Part shown: one piece after another, positions 16,571 to 25,241 of the stretch
Layout: each line of letters starts with the position of its first letter
Position numbering within the stretch: position 1 is the stretch's first letter
Source: Nevskia sp.
Lineage (GTDB): Bacteria > Pseudomonadota > Gammaproteobacteria > Nevskiales > Nevskiaceae
Assembly: GCA_023229645.1 (NCBI GenBank)
Contig: JALNYU010000010.1
Coordinates: 80,705-144,704 of the forward strand
DNA: 64,000 bases
Direction: 5' to 3'
The notes under the pieces: generated by a model
Database searches by the model: none
What the model saw: only the letters and a program-made list of their open reading frames with translations
What the model was told of the DNA's origin: nothing
Made by a program: the position numbers and the translations under genes

Positions 16571-17713
16571 CTACTGGCCGCGCTTGCCCGGCGCCATTAG
16601 CTTCTGCACCAATCGGTTGTTCCGGATCACGCGGTAGTAGGCGAAGAAAGCCAGCCGAGCCGACGGTGTTGGTGCGCACAGGACGGCGCCACTGAACCCC
16701 ATGCTATTGGGGTTCCAGCGCGTTTTCGAGACATCATTTCCGGTCGATAAATTGACCGTTTCGTAGCCATTTTCAATCGCCCATTTAATGGCTTCGGCGA
16801 CGACGGTCGTCATGATGCTGTAGCGGCCCCAGGCGGGGTCATAGCCGGAGTAGTACAGGTAGAGCGAGCGGTCAAACGTGAAGCCGAGTCGTGTGGCGAT
16901 AATTTGCCCGGCGATTTCGATTTGAAATATTCGGAGCTGGCCGCGTTGCGCCATGTTCAACGCGTAGTCGGCTAAAAATGTCCGTGCGTTTGTCGATGCA
17001 AAGACATCGTTGTGACGAACGTTGACGTCTGCCGCAGCGCGCATGCCGTGCAACGCGAAAAAGCGGTCGAGGGCAGCCGGCGCCGCTTCTGGCGATTCGA
17101 TAATGCGGAATGTGAAGCTGTGCTGATCTCGTTTCAGCGAGTTGTAACATTTCCGTAGCGATTCCTTGATGTTGCGCGACAGGCCGGCGCGGAACGTCTC
17201 CCAGCTGTCGGGCAGCGAAAGATAGTAGTTTGGAATCGGCTCGACCCATTCTGTGGCGGCGGCCGAGTGGGCGGGTAGTGATTCGCGACTGCGGATGCCG
17301 AGCCAACTGAACCAATGCCAGGAATGGGACGTCACCAGCAGATGTTGCTGCAGGCGAGCGAAGACTGCGGCCTCATGCTCTGGCCGGCAGACGATGCCGC
17401 GGATTTCGGTCATGTTCGGGTCGGCGCCAAAGAATTGCAGCTCGCGCGTCCGGAGCGGGCCAAATGCCGGCCGCTGCGTGACCATCATCGGCGCAACGGC
17501 AATCAAGTCGCCGTGTGCGTCCCGGAAGATATAGGCGTTGAGTTGGTCGCGAACGAAATGCCCGCGGCCGTGAAAATACTGCCACCACAGTAGATTCCAC
17601 AGCGGCGTTGCAAACGGCATGCGCGGCGCGATTGCGCTCGTCAAAGCATCCCATTCCAGCGCCAGCTGTTCTAGCTCGGCGAACGTGGTGATCAGCTGGA
17701 TATCGAGATTCAC
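16571..17713 (-). CDS. GNAT-family (BioF2-like) acetyltransferase, envelope polysaccharide type
   Basis: The product has 380 residues. The architecture is that of CelD/FemAB-like BioF2 acyltransferases: an N-terminal domain with FATPLWNLLWWQYF and IAVAPMMV, a middle FRAGLSRNIKESLRKCYNSLKRD segment, and a C-terminal GNAT core with GQIIATRLGFTFDRSLYLYYSGYDPAWGRYSIMTTVV and DVSKTRW. The gene's ATG overlaps the stop of the glycosyltransferase by four bases (ATGA), so the two were co-translated. This points to modification of a surface glycan. The substrate is unknown. Confidence 0.82.
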   Translation of the reverse strand: MNLDIQLITTFAELEQLALEWDALTSAIAPRMPFATPLWNLLWWQYFHGRGHFVRDQLNAYIFRDAHGDLIAVAPMMVTQRPAFGPLRTRELQFFGADPNMTEIRGIVCRPEHEAAVFARLQQHLLVTSHSWHWFSWLGIRSRESLPAHSAAATEWVEPIPNYYLSLPDSWETFRAGLSRNIKESLRKCYNSLKRDQHSFTFRIIESPEAAPAALDRFFALHGMRAAADVNVRHNDVFASTNARTFLADYALNMAQRGQLRIFQIEIAGQIIATRLGFTFDRSLYLYYSGYDPAWGRYSIMTTVVAEAIKWAIENGYETVNLSTGNDVSKTRWNPNSMGFSGAVLCAPTPSARLAFFAYYRVIRNNRLVQKLMAPGKRGQ

Positions 17714-18517
17714 GGCCAGCGCAAGAGCGTGCGCGTGAACAGTTTGAGCAGAATGAAATCAAGCCGCCCCCATTGCGCACGGTAGTTGTCGTGCATGAGG
17801 CGATAGCTTCGTTCGATGGTGGCTTGCACCCCGGGCCGATGAATTAACGATACGCCGACGCGGTAGTGCAATGCGATTCGATCCATGAAATAAACGCCAA
17901 AACGGCGGATAGCCCGACCGTAGAAGTCCACATCTTCAACTAACCGACTATCCGGATCAAAGCCGTTCAGCGGATCAATACATTCCCGTCGGACTAAGGC
18001 CGTGCTGCAGACCAGCATCGTCTCGCCGAACAACATGCGGCCGGCAAAGGCCCAACGCGCGCCGAACCAGCGGCTGAACCAGGCGCGCTTCGCTGCTTGG
18101 GAAAAATACCGCTGTTCGTGCGCGACCTGCTCCGCAGATTCGCCAAATGGCGCCACGCGACCAAACAAGTACGCCGATGTTGGGGTGCGCTTCGAACGCT
18201 GCTTTGGCAGCCGCGTAATGCCCTTCGGGCACTAGATCGTCATCATCGAGAAAATGGACGTAGTGACCACGCGCCCACGGCCACGCAAGATTGCGAACGA
18301 CGCCGGGGACGCCGCCGGTGGGTTGGGGATTCCGAAGATAAATAACGCGGGCGTCGCTTAAAGCGGTGACGGCCCCTAATGCCGAGCCCTCGGGGCTATC
18401 GTCAACGATTAAAGACTTCTACAGTGACGCCGGCTTGTGAAAGTACGCTTTGTAGTGCAGCCGTTAGCGGTTCGGTCGCCGGAACGTGGGAATGACGACC
18501 GAAAAATCTACGGACAC
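17710..18517 (-). pseudogene. Family 2 glycosyltransferase broken by three frameshifts
   Basis: Starting at GTG 18517 (AGGAAG box upstream) the protein begins VSVDFSVVIPTFRRP, a GT2 N-terminus. Reading continues only by shifting frame three times: near 18470-18476 (one base missing; then LTAALQSVLSQAGVTVEV), near 18411-18413 (one extra T; then IVDDSPEGSALGAV...VHFLDDDDLVPEG, holding the DxD-type metal site), and near 18165-18172 (one extra base; then FGRVAPFGESAEQ...GFDPDSRLVEDVDFYGRA). After that the frame is clean to the stop. Reassembled, it would be about 270 residues. Either the gene has decayed or the assembly has indels. Its operon partner downstream is intact. Confidence 0.8.
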
Positions 18518-18697
18518 GAAAATGCTTCCTGATTGCGGTGGTTTTACGGCGAAGGATCAGCGCTTAGCGTCTGCCGCCCACGCACCCCTGCGTGTCCGGT
18601 GGATCGGTGTTTTAGGATGGTCCCAGTATAAGTGAGTCGAAAGTGTTCTGATAGCGTGGCGCTGTGGGGAAAGCGTCGTAGGGCAGCATTCGAACGC

Positions 18698-18726
18698 AAA
18701 AAACCCCCCGGACGATGCCCGGGGGT
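18698..18726 (-). terminator. Rho-independent terminator of the phosphoesterase gene
   Basis: On the minus strand CCCCCGG and CCGGGGG pair around a short GCATCGT-type loop (18704-18725), followed by TTTTTT (18703-18698). It lies 34 bases past the phosphoesterase stop. The remaining gap up to the glycosyltransferase start (18518-18697) shows nothing else recognisable. Confidence 0.85.
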
Positions 18727-18759
18727 GAGAGCGGGTTATGCGAGTGCGAACGTCGTGGT

Positions 18760-20643
18760 TTAGTCGTCGCGGCGGCGGTCGTCGCGACCATCGTCGTCGC
18801 CGAACGTGAATAGACTCATCAAATCGCCAATCGCGGGGCCGTTGACCGGCAGGTAGCTGCGCGCGTCCATAACTGGATTCTTCAAGCGGTCGCGGCTGCG
18901 GCGCGAGACGGTCGGTAAGCGCCAGTTGCGTTCGATAAATTTCAGTATCGACGCATGATCGTTGTAAACGTGATCAACGTGCCCACTGCGTGCGTACGGC
19001 GAGATCACGAGTAGCGGGATGCGCGGGCCGTCGCCGAAGAAATCGAGCATCTGAATGCGACCGCTGTCGAAGTAGCCGCCGCCTTCGTCGGTGGTGACGA
19101 CAATTGCAGTCGACCGCCACAGCTCCGGATTAGCCCGAACGCGGCCGACTAAATCTTGTACGAAGGCTTCATAGCGCGCCGATACCGAATAGCCCGGATG
19201 GCCGCTGTCGATGTTTTTCGGCACCACCCAGGAAACGGACGGCAGGCTGCCGGCGGCGACATCGGCATAGAACGAGGCGAGGCCGCGCAGGTTATTGCGC
19301 AGCGGGCCGTTGACGACATTTGCTGAGCCGTTATGGGGATCGCCGAGTGTGTTGTAAATCAGCGGCTGCGCTTGTTGGAACGCCAGCGCATCGACAACGG
19401 CAGCCGGCGTGCCGGCTGGCACCTGCTGCTGTACGAGGCCGCGGATCAGTGGGTAGAACGGATCTTCGGTGATATCCACTGTGTCGCGCCCGCCGGTGTA
19501 CCACTTCCAGCTGACATTGCGAGCCGAAAGCGTTTCGCCGATTGTCGGCACCTGCTGCGGCGGATAAATAAAGTTATTGGCGCCGAGCGCACGCGGCTGG
19601 CCATTGGTGTCGTACGGCGGCTCGTAGTTATTCACCAGGTAGTACGCGCCCGGTTCGCAATTGGCGCGTACACCGCGGCCATCGAGCAGGTCGCGAATGG
19701 CGGCAACACCCGGTTGGCGCGAGTCTGCACAATTCACGTAAGAGCCGCCGGAATAGCCGTCACGCTCGTAGAAGTTTTCGGTGCCGACGCGGGGATTGGG
19801 GTTCTCAATCTGATTGGCTGGCGGTACCGCACGCTGGCCATTTTGGTTGTAGACCGCCACATCGCCGGTGGCGAGCATGAAGAAATTGGCGCCGGTACCG
19901 CCTTGCATCGCCTGATGGTAGTTGTCGCTCAAGGCATAGCGTTCAGCCAACGCGCGGAAGTACGGCGCGTCGCCGGTGGCCATATTCAGAAAGCCCATCA
20001 ACTCGGCGCCCTGGCCGGGATTTTCAACCGTCACGCCGGGCGTGCCGCCGCCCTGGCCAGTAGTGATCGCGGTCCAGGCATAGCCGTGCAGATCACGGTT
20101 AGTGCCGCCGTTTTGCTGCCACATCTGAAAGAAACGATGCACGGGATCGCCGGTACCGAACGCCTGCGGATCGCTATACGGTGCCGACTTTGTGATCTGG
20201 AACGGCCCGTTGGTGTTCAACGTTGCGAAACGCGGGTCCGGGATCGGGCCGAACGGCTGCAAAGTGAGGGGGTTGAACGAACCGATCAGTGTTGGCTGCG
20301 GTAGCCGTTCGTAGGGCGCCGTCCGTACGGCGTTAACGGTGTATTCGCCGTGCAGATTTTGCGCTTGATATTGAATCGCGCGGCCGTAATTCGGCCCCGG
20401 CGTGCCATCGGCATTGACGATGCCTTGCGACAATAAATTGCGTACGGACTCGCCGCGGCGTGGCGGCGTGTAGGTTCCGTACAACGTATCGAAGCTTACG
20501 TTTTCACCGACGACGACAATGACGTGCTTGATCGGCGTGGTGGTCGACGTACGGCCTGGATTGAAATCGCGATCGCTATTCGCAGCGGCAACGCCGACGG
20601 CAGTCGTCGCGCAAGCGGCAACTAAAAAGGTGGCTAATTTCAC
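18760..20643 (-). CDS. Secreted phosphoesterase (acid phosphatase / phospholipase C family)
   Basis: I place the start at GTG 20643 (AGGGAA upstream), giving MKLATFLVAACATTAVGVAAA, a signal peptide; the frame is open further back but those residues look non-native. The mature protein has the alkaline-phosphatase-like phosphoesterase fold: IKHVIVVVGENVSFDTLYGTY (metal and nucleophile region, E-N-x-S-F-D), GGTGANFFML, SWVVPKNIDSGHPGYS, VVTTDEGGGYFDSGR and a C-terminal VYNDHASILKFIERNW (D-H metal ligands). These enzymes cleave phosphate mono- or diesters or phospholipids outside the cytoplasm. The C-terminus ends in an unusual Asp/Arg-rich tail, FGDDDGRDDRRRDD. A good terminator follows. Confidence 0.9.
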   Translation of the reverse strand: MKLATFLVAACATTAVGVAAANSDRDFNPGRTSTTTPIKHVIVVVGENVSFDTLYGTYTPPRRGESVRNLLSQGIVNADGTPGPNYGRAIQYQAQNLHGEYTVNAVRTAPYERLPQPTLIGSFNPLTLQPFGPIPDPRFATLNTNGPFQITKSAPYSDPQAFGTGDPVHRFFQMWQQNGGTNRDLHGYAWTAITTGQGGGTPGVTVENPGQGAELMGFLNMATGDAPYFRALAERYALSDNYHQAMQGGTGANFFMLATGDVAVYNQNGQRAVPPANQIENPNPRVGTENFYERDGYSGGSYVNCADSRQPGVAAIRDLLDGRGVRANCEPGAYYLVNNYEPPYDTNGQPRALGANNFIYPPQQVPTIGETLSARNVSWKWYTGGRDTVDITEDPFYPLIRGLVQQQVPAGTPAAVVDALAFQQAQPLIYNTLGDPHNGSANVVNGPLRNNLRGLASFYADVAAGSLPSVSWVVPKNIDSGHPGYSVSARYEAFVQDLVGRVRANPELWRSTAIVVTTDEGGGYFDSGRIQMLDFFGDGPRIPLLVISPYARSGHVDHVYNDHASILKFIERNWRLPTVSRRSRDRLKNPVMDARSYLPVNGPAIGDLMSLFTFGDDDGRDDRRRDD

Positions 20644-20811
20644 GGTGGCAAATTCCCTGGCTACGTGTAGGGGCCGATGAGGCCCGAGCGTCGGGAGCTT
20701 GGCAGCGCGATGTTGCAAAACGGGGGCGGAAATATGTCAGCGGCGTCATCTAGTCCGCACGGGCGATACCGCAGCACGGCGCACGATGAAGAAACCCGCC
20801 TGCTACAGCGA

Positions 20812-21156
20812 TCAGGCTTTCTTCGTCGGACGCTTGGCGGGCTTCGCCTTCGGTGCCGGCAACGCGTCCGCCGTCACGACGAGCAGGTGCTGGAGCTGGG
20901 CCGTGTCGTGTCGTACCTCATCGCCGAGCCGAAAATGGGGCTTCGCCCCCGGGTAGGGCGCTTGTTCGACGACGCTGCTTAGCAAGCGTCGCCCGGCCTC
21001 GGTCGGCTTTAGGTACAGCTGGTTGTCGCAGATCAAGCCGACGATTTTGCCGTCGAGATAAAGCGCGTATTCGCCAAACATTTTCTTTGCGGTGAGCTGG
21101 CCTGCCAAATTCGCGCGCTGGCAGATCTCGTCGACATAAATTTGCGTTGAGGCCAT
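20812..21156 (-). CDS. TfoX N-terminal-domain protein
   Basis: The product has 114 residues. It shows the TfoX-N pattern: YVDEICQRANLAGQLTAKKMFGEYALYLDGKIVGLICDNQLYLKPT, then PYPGAKPHFRLGDE. A lysine-rich tail follows (KAKPAKRPTKKA). Full TfoX/Sxy competence regulators also carry a C-terminal domain that is absent here. Stand-alone TfoX-N proteins are common and mostly uncharacterised, so a role in competence should not be assumed. It is on the same strand as its neighbours but with 78-168 bp gaps. Confidence 0.85.
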   Translation of the reverse strand: MASTQIYVDEICQRANLAGQLTAKKMFGEYALYLDGKIVGLICDNQLYLKPTEAGRRLLSSVVEQAPYPGAKPHFRLGDEVRHDTAQLQHLLVVTADALPAPKAKPAKRPTKKA

Positions 21157-21234
21157 CGGCAGGATTCTCGAAAGTTCAGGCAGCGTGTTACTGCGCAGCG
21201 GCAGATAGCAAGGTTTGAAGACGCAGCGTAACGC

Positions 21235-21645
21235 TTATTCGCGGCGCCGCGGAATGGCATAGGTGCCGACGACATGGGCAACCGCATCGGGCCCGCCCTC
21301 CGAATACAACCAGACCTCGCCGACGGCGAGTAGCTTGCCAAGTTTCATTAGTTTGCAAACAGCAACGATGGCGCGATCAGCCGGTGGCTTACGCAGAAAA
21401 TTGATCGTCAGGCTCGTTGTAACCGTTAGCGGCACGATCCCGATCTCGCCGAGGATCGCGATATACAGCGCAACATCCGCCAAGCCCATCAGCACCGGCC
21501 CGGCAACGGTACCCCCGGGCCGGAGTTCATCCGGTCCAATGGCGTGCGCCACCGTCGCCCCGCGGCCGCCCACTTCGCGAACCACGCATTTGGTTTGCGG
21601 AAACTCAGCGGCTATGAACGCGGTGATTTCTGCCTTTGTTGCCAT
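21235..21645 (-). CDS. PaaI-like hotdog thioesterase
   Basis: The product has 136 residues from the ATG at 21645. The hotdog pattern is visible in DELRPGGTVAGPVLMGLADVALYIAI (the G-G-x-x-x-G-P...D/A catalytic region), TTSLTINFLRKP and LAVGEVWLYSEG. It probably hydrolyses aryl- or acyl-CoA in the cytoplasm. The reading frame continues upstream for another 140 codons without a stop, but that extension has no domain character. The 320 bp gap to the MBL gene stop (21646-21965) contains two hairpins, listed separately. Confidence 0.8.
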   Translation of the reverse strand: MATKAEITAFIAAEFPQTKCVVREVGGRGATVAHAIGPDELRPGGTVAGPVLMGLADVALYIAILGEIGIVPLTVTTSLTINFLRKPPADRAIVAVCKLMKLGKLLAVGEVWLYSEGGPDAVAHVVGTYAIPRRRE

Positions 21646-21897
21646 GACGAGGTCCGTGATGTGAATGCGGGCTGAAGTTGCGTCAATGAGTATGTTGGCC
21701 GCGTCACTATGACGCCCTGCACAACGCTGTCGGCACCGCGTTGCGACCCTGCGTTGCCTGTGCACTACGTTACACCGACGCAAGCTAGACCGGTTCGCCA
21801 GAGGCCTAAAATTAGACCTTAGCGATGACCCTTCAGTCATGCCGGCTTCAGCGGCATTCGCATCCGCACTGCAACAAAATCGATCCGCGGATTTTTT

Positions 21898-21958
21898 GCA
21901 GTCGCTCGGTGGATCTATGTCCGAGCGACTGCCTGACGCATCCGGTTTTTTTACCGGA
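21898..21958 (-). promoter_or_regulatory. Two tandem hairpins just downstream of the MBL hydrolase gene
   Basis: GCAGTCGCTCG (21898-21908) pairs perfectly over 11 bp with CGAGCGACTGC (21922-21932) around a 13-nt loop. Next to it TCCGGT (21941-21946) pairs with ACCGGA (21953-21958) around a T6 loop. Both lie within 70 bases past the MBL stop. Read from the minus strand neither is followed by a T-run, so they are not standard terminators, though they probably mark the transcript end. Confidence 0.45.
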
Positions 21959-21965
21959 CAGGCGC

Positions 21966-22924
21966 TCAGCGCGCCGCGGTGTAGTTCGCCGGCACCCAGG
22001 CGTAGGCTTTGCCTTCGTGGCGGACGTGGCCGATGCCGGGGAACGAGAGGTGCGCGGCGGCGACCCAATAGCCGTTCGCGGCGGCTTCGGCGAAGGCTTT
22101 CTTGCGCTGTACGGCGGCGGATTTGTTGTCGGTATCGAATTTGATCGTGATATCCGGCGCGGCGAACTGCATGGCGCCGAGGTGAATCAAATCGCCCCAG
22201 AGCAGAAGCTTCTGCCCTTGGTTTTCTACTGAGTAGATGCTGTGGCCGGGTGTGTGGCCGCGGGCGGCGATGGCTTTGATGCCGGGAACGAGATCGGTGT
22301 TGCCATCAAACGGCTTGAACTGGCCGGCATCGATATACGGTTTCAGCGAGGCCATTGCGCCTTGGAAGAAGCCTTTATCATCTTTCGATGCGGCCTCGAG
22401 GTTGGCTGCGCTGAGCCAGAAGTCGGCGTCGTGTTGATCGACGCGAACGATGGCATTCGGGAATACGCGTTTGCCGTCGCTGGCCAAGCCGCCGACGTGA
22501 TCCGGGTGCATGTGGGTGATGTAGATTTCATCCACTTGTTCCGGTTGGTAGCCGGCCGCCTGCAGATTGGCGGCGAGCCGGCCCAGTGTCGGCCCAAAGA
22601 GCTTGCCGGCGCCGGTGTCGATGAGCACCAGTTTGCTGCCGGTGTTGATCAAGAAGCCGTTAAATGAGCTTTCTACTGGGTCTTTCAAAAATGATTTTGT
22701 CAGCGCTTTTTCGATATTCGCTTTCGGCGCGTTGAGCAACTGGGTGAACGGCAGATCGGCGGTGCCGTCGGACAACGCGGCGACTTCGAAAGCACCGAGC
22801 CTCATCCGGTAATAGCCTGGCGCTGAGGTTTTAGCCGGCGCGCGGCGGCGTGGGCGGCGCTGAGCATTAGCACGCCGCCAAGAATCGTGGCGAGGCAGTA
22901 ACGCAGGGCGTGGATCCGTGACAT
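21966..22924 (-). CDS. Exported MBL-fold metallo-hydrolase with a frameshift after the signal peptide
   Basis: A strong start lies at ATG 22924 (AAGGAG upstream), giving a signal peptide MSRIHALRYCLATILGGVLM...SAAHAAA. The hydrolase itself is in another frame: ...PAKTSAPGYYRMRLGAFEVAALSDG onward. The switch falls in the CGCGCG-rich stretch at 22838-22850 and needs two bases removed (or one added). The hydrolase part has the metallo-beta-lactamase signature THMHPDHVGG, later RGHTPGHSI, LLWGDLIHL and a terminal VAAAHLSFPGIGHV, matching periplasmic MBL-fold hydrolases. As written, translation could only begin at ATG 22805 (MRLGAF), which would give an unexported protein. Sequencing error in the GC repeat is possible. 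Confidence 0.8.
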
Positions 22925-23095
22925 AGATGGGCTCCTTAGGGCAGCGATGTGTGGCGTGTTGAAATCGGGCGCTAGGGTAATGCAGGCGGTACGCGAACGA
23001 TTGCCGATTATTGATTTGCGCGTTTTGTCTTTGAAGGCATTGCATCGGCTAACCACGGCAATCCGAGTGCGGCCACCGCCGAAGCAATACCAAAA

Positions 23096-23298
23096 TTATT
23101 GATCCGGCCATTAAGTACTTGAATAAAGACGGTGCAATGCCAAAGCGGATGCCGCACTTCCGAGAAAGCGAGAAATGGCCGGATCAATAACAAAGCAATT
23201 TGATTTTATTAATTCGGCCACTCACGCCGTCTTGAAAAAGTGCGATCTCAAATTGCCCCGTAGCACCTCGTTCAACTATTTTGTGGCCGAATCAATAA
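23096..23298. repeat. Copy A of a dispersed two-hairpin element
   Basis: This 203-bp unit begins TTATTGATCCGGCCATT and ends GTGGCCGAATCAATAA; similarity to copy B (63641-63846) stops exactly at these ends. Module 1 (23096-23190) has perfect 17-bp arms around 61 nt. Module 2 (23206-23298) has 16-bp arms with one mismatch, also around 61 nt. A 15-nt linker separates them. Read in reverse complement, module 2 resembles module 1. Each module has an inner GTGC/GCAC pair. The copies differ by seven substitutions and a 3-nt indel. The element lies between the MBL start and dapE stop; the rest of 22925-23424 shows nothing recognisable. Confidence 0.9.
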
Positions 23299-23424
23299 AT
23301 TGCCGTTATTGGCGAGCTGCCACTGATGTTGTTACGCATGGGCAATTGCCACATTTCATTCGCTGTTTCGGACTGACCCAATAAAGACGACTTTGCGGCG
23401 TGCCGTATTCCAGTTGGCTCAAAC

Positions 23425-24570
23425 TCAGCGCAGCAGGCGTTGCAGCACGCCTTCATACACGCGCGAAAGTTTGCTTAAGTCCTCCACGCGCACGTGTTCG
23501 TCGATTTTGTGAATGCTGTCGTTGACCGGGCCGATCTCGACCACTTCGGCGCCCATCGGCGCGATAAAGCGCGCATCCGAGGTGCCGCCGCCGGTGAACA
23601 GCGTCGGCGTTAGGCCGGTGACGTCGGCGATGGCGGCCTGAGCGGCACCGATCAGCGCACCTTGGCGGGTGAGAAATGGTTCGCCGCTATGCCACCAGGT
23701 GGCGTCATAACGTAGGCTGTGGCGGTCGAGCACTTCGTGGACACGCGCTTTCAGGCCCTCGGCGGTGGACTCGGTGCAGTAGCGGAAATTGAAGACTAAA
23801 TCGGCTTCGCCAGGGATTACGTTGTTGGCGCCGGTGCCAGCGTGAATATTGGAGATCTGGAACGAGGTCGGCGGGAAATGCGCGTTGCCGGTATCCCAGC
23901 CGTCGGCGGCTTGGATCGCCGCAAGTTCGGCGAGTGCTGGCGCAAGGCGGTGGATGGGGTTGTCGGCTTTTTGCGGATAGGCGACGTGCCCTTGCTTGCC
24001 GTGCACGCGCAAATCGCAACCGAGCGAACCGCGCCGGCCGATGGTAATACGGTCGCCGAAGATCTCGGCGCCGGTGGCTTCGCCGACGATGGCGTAGTCC
24101 GGCTGCACGCCGCGTTGTTTCAGAATCTCGACCACGTGCCGGGTACCGTGCTGGGCAACACCTTCTTCATCGCTGGTGATCAGAAATGCGATGCTGCCGT
24201 TGATCGGGCCCTGAGCTAAGAGGCGCTCCACGGCGCAGACCATCGCCGCCAAGCCGCTTTTCATATCGGCGGCACCGCGGCCGTAGAGCACGCCATCGCG
24301 GATCTCCGGCTGGAATGGATCGCTAGCCCAGCGTTCGCGCGGACCGGGTGGCACGACATCGGTATGGCCGGCTAGAACAAACAGCGGCGCGCCACTGCCG
24401 AACGTGGCCCAAAGGTTGGTGACGCCGCCAGCGTTCAGCCATTCGAGTTGGAAGCCGAGCACGGCAAGACGCTCGCCGATCAACGCGCAGCAGCCAGCGT
24501 CGTCCGGCGTCAGCGAGCGGCGCGCGATCAGCGCCTGGGTGAGTTCGAGCACGCGGGCATCATCAGCCAT
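23425..24570 (-). CDS. dapE: Succinyl-diaminopimelate desuccinylase
   Basis: The product has 381 residues from MADDARVLELTQALIARRS (an ATG five codons upstream is also in frame). M20 peptidase motifs are complete: LFVLAGHTDVVPPG (first metal ligand), YGRGAADMKSG (bridging Asp), FLITSDEEGVAQHGT (catalytic Glu pair), IVGEATG, a dimerisation domain, and a terminal FTGGGTSDARFIAP with EIGPVNDSIHKIDEHV (last metal His). It removes succinate from N-succinyl-LL-diaminopimelate in lysine/peptidoglycan precursor synthesis. dapD, two steps earlier in the pathway, lies 0.7 kb away on the same strand. Confidence 0.97.
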   Translation of the reverse strand: MADDARVLELTQALIARRSLTPDDAGCCALIGERLAVLGFQLEWLNAGGVTNLWATFGSGAPLFVLAGHTDVVPPGPRERWASDPFQPEIRDGVLYGRGAADMKSGLAAMVCAVERLLAQGPINGSIAFLITSDEEGVAQHGTRHVVEILKQRGVQPDYAIVGEATGAEIFGDRITIGRRGSLGCDLRVHGKQGHVAYPQKADNPIHRLAPALAELAAIQAADGWDTGNAHFPPTSFQISNIHAGTGANNVIPGEADLVFNFRYCTESTAEGLKARVHEVLDRHSLRYDATWWHSGEPFLTRQGALIGAAQAAIADVTGLTPTLFTGGGTSDARFIAPMGAEVVEIGPVNDSIHKIDEHVRVEDLSKLSRVYEGVLQRLLR

Positions 24571-24714
24571 AAAGTCTTCGATCAATGCAGGAAAAGCGCG
24601 ATCTTACCGGGGCGCGGGCGGGTTAACACGGCTGTACTTGCGGCGGGTTGGCGGCGGTTGAATCGGAAATGCTGACGTGGCAGATAATGGCGTTCCTCAG
24701 ACTAGGTTTTTCCG

Positions 24715-25209
24715 ATGCTCGACGCTCCGCCGATTGCCTCTATCGCCCACGTTATTCAGCTGGCCGTCGCGCCAGTGTTTCTGTTGTCCGGCATTGCGGC
24801 GATTTTGAACGTGCTCGGCATTCGCTTGTCGCGCATCGTTGACCGCGCGCGGGTGCTGGAAGGGCAGTTTGCGACCACGCCGCCGGAGCGGATCGAAACC
24901 CTGCGCACGAGCTTGCAACGCATGGCGGTGCGGGCGCGTTTGGTCAGCTGGAGTATCAGCCTGTGTACGTCGAGCGCAATTCTGGTCAGCAGCGTCGTGA
25001 TCGTGCTGTTTATCGGTTCACTAGTCGGAATCAACGTTCGTGTATTTATCGCGATTCTATTTATCGCGGCGATGGTAACGCTGACCGTCGGTCTGATTTT
25101 CTTCCTGCGCGAAGTGCACCTCGCGACGCGGCATTTGCGCATCGGCGAGCCGGAACCAGAGCGTTCGCCGCCTGCGTTGGCCATCCCGCCGCCGCGGCAC
25201 GAGCGCTAG
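24715..25209 (+). CDS. DUF2721-family membrane protein
   Basis: The product has 164 residues with three predicted membrane spans (about 15-35, 78-102, 108-130). IASIAHVIQLAVAPVFLLSGIAAILNVLGIRLSRIVDRAR at the N-terminus is typical of DUF2721, whose function is unknown. The C-terminal tail is Pro/Glu-rich (PEPERSPPALAIPPP). It is the only plus-strand gene in this stretch and sits between dapE and dapD, converging with dapD. Confidence 0.85.
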   Translation: MLDAPPIASIAHVIQLAVAPVFLLSGIAAILNVLGIRLSRIVDRARVLEGQFATTPPERIETLRTSLQRMAVRARLVSWSISLCTSSAILVSSVVIVLFIGSLVGINVRVFIAILFIAAMVTLTVGLIFFLREVHLATRHLRIGEPEPERSPPALAIPPPRHER

Positions 25210-25241
25210 GCGCGGGCGTGCCGGGGGCGTTTCGGCAGTGG

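Noticed and set aside
19333..20304. Long plus-strand frame opposite the phosphoesterase
   Set aside because: It is the antisense shadow of a well-supported secreted enzyme, with no motif of its own.
20812..21156. TfoX-N gene as a competence master regulator
   Set aside because: Only the N-terminal domain is present and there is no competence gene nearby; stand-alone TfoX-N proteins have no established role.
21646..22068. Long open extension upstream of the PaaI-like thioesterase
   Set aside because: No domain or conserved character and no ribosome-binding site; the thioesterase fold starts at the ATG at 21645.
23096..23298. Repeat element as a CRISPR array
   Set aside because: There are only two inverted modules, their interiors are related and not spacer-like, and there is no cas gene in the window.
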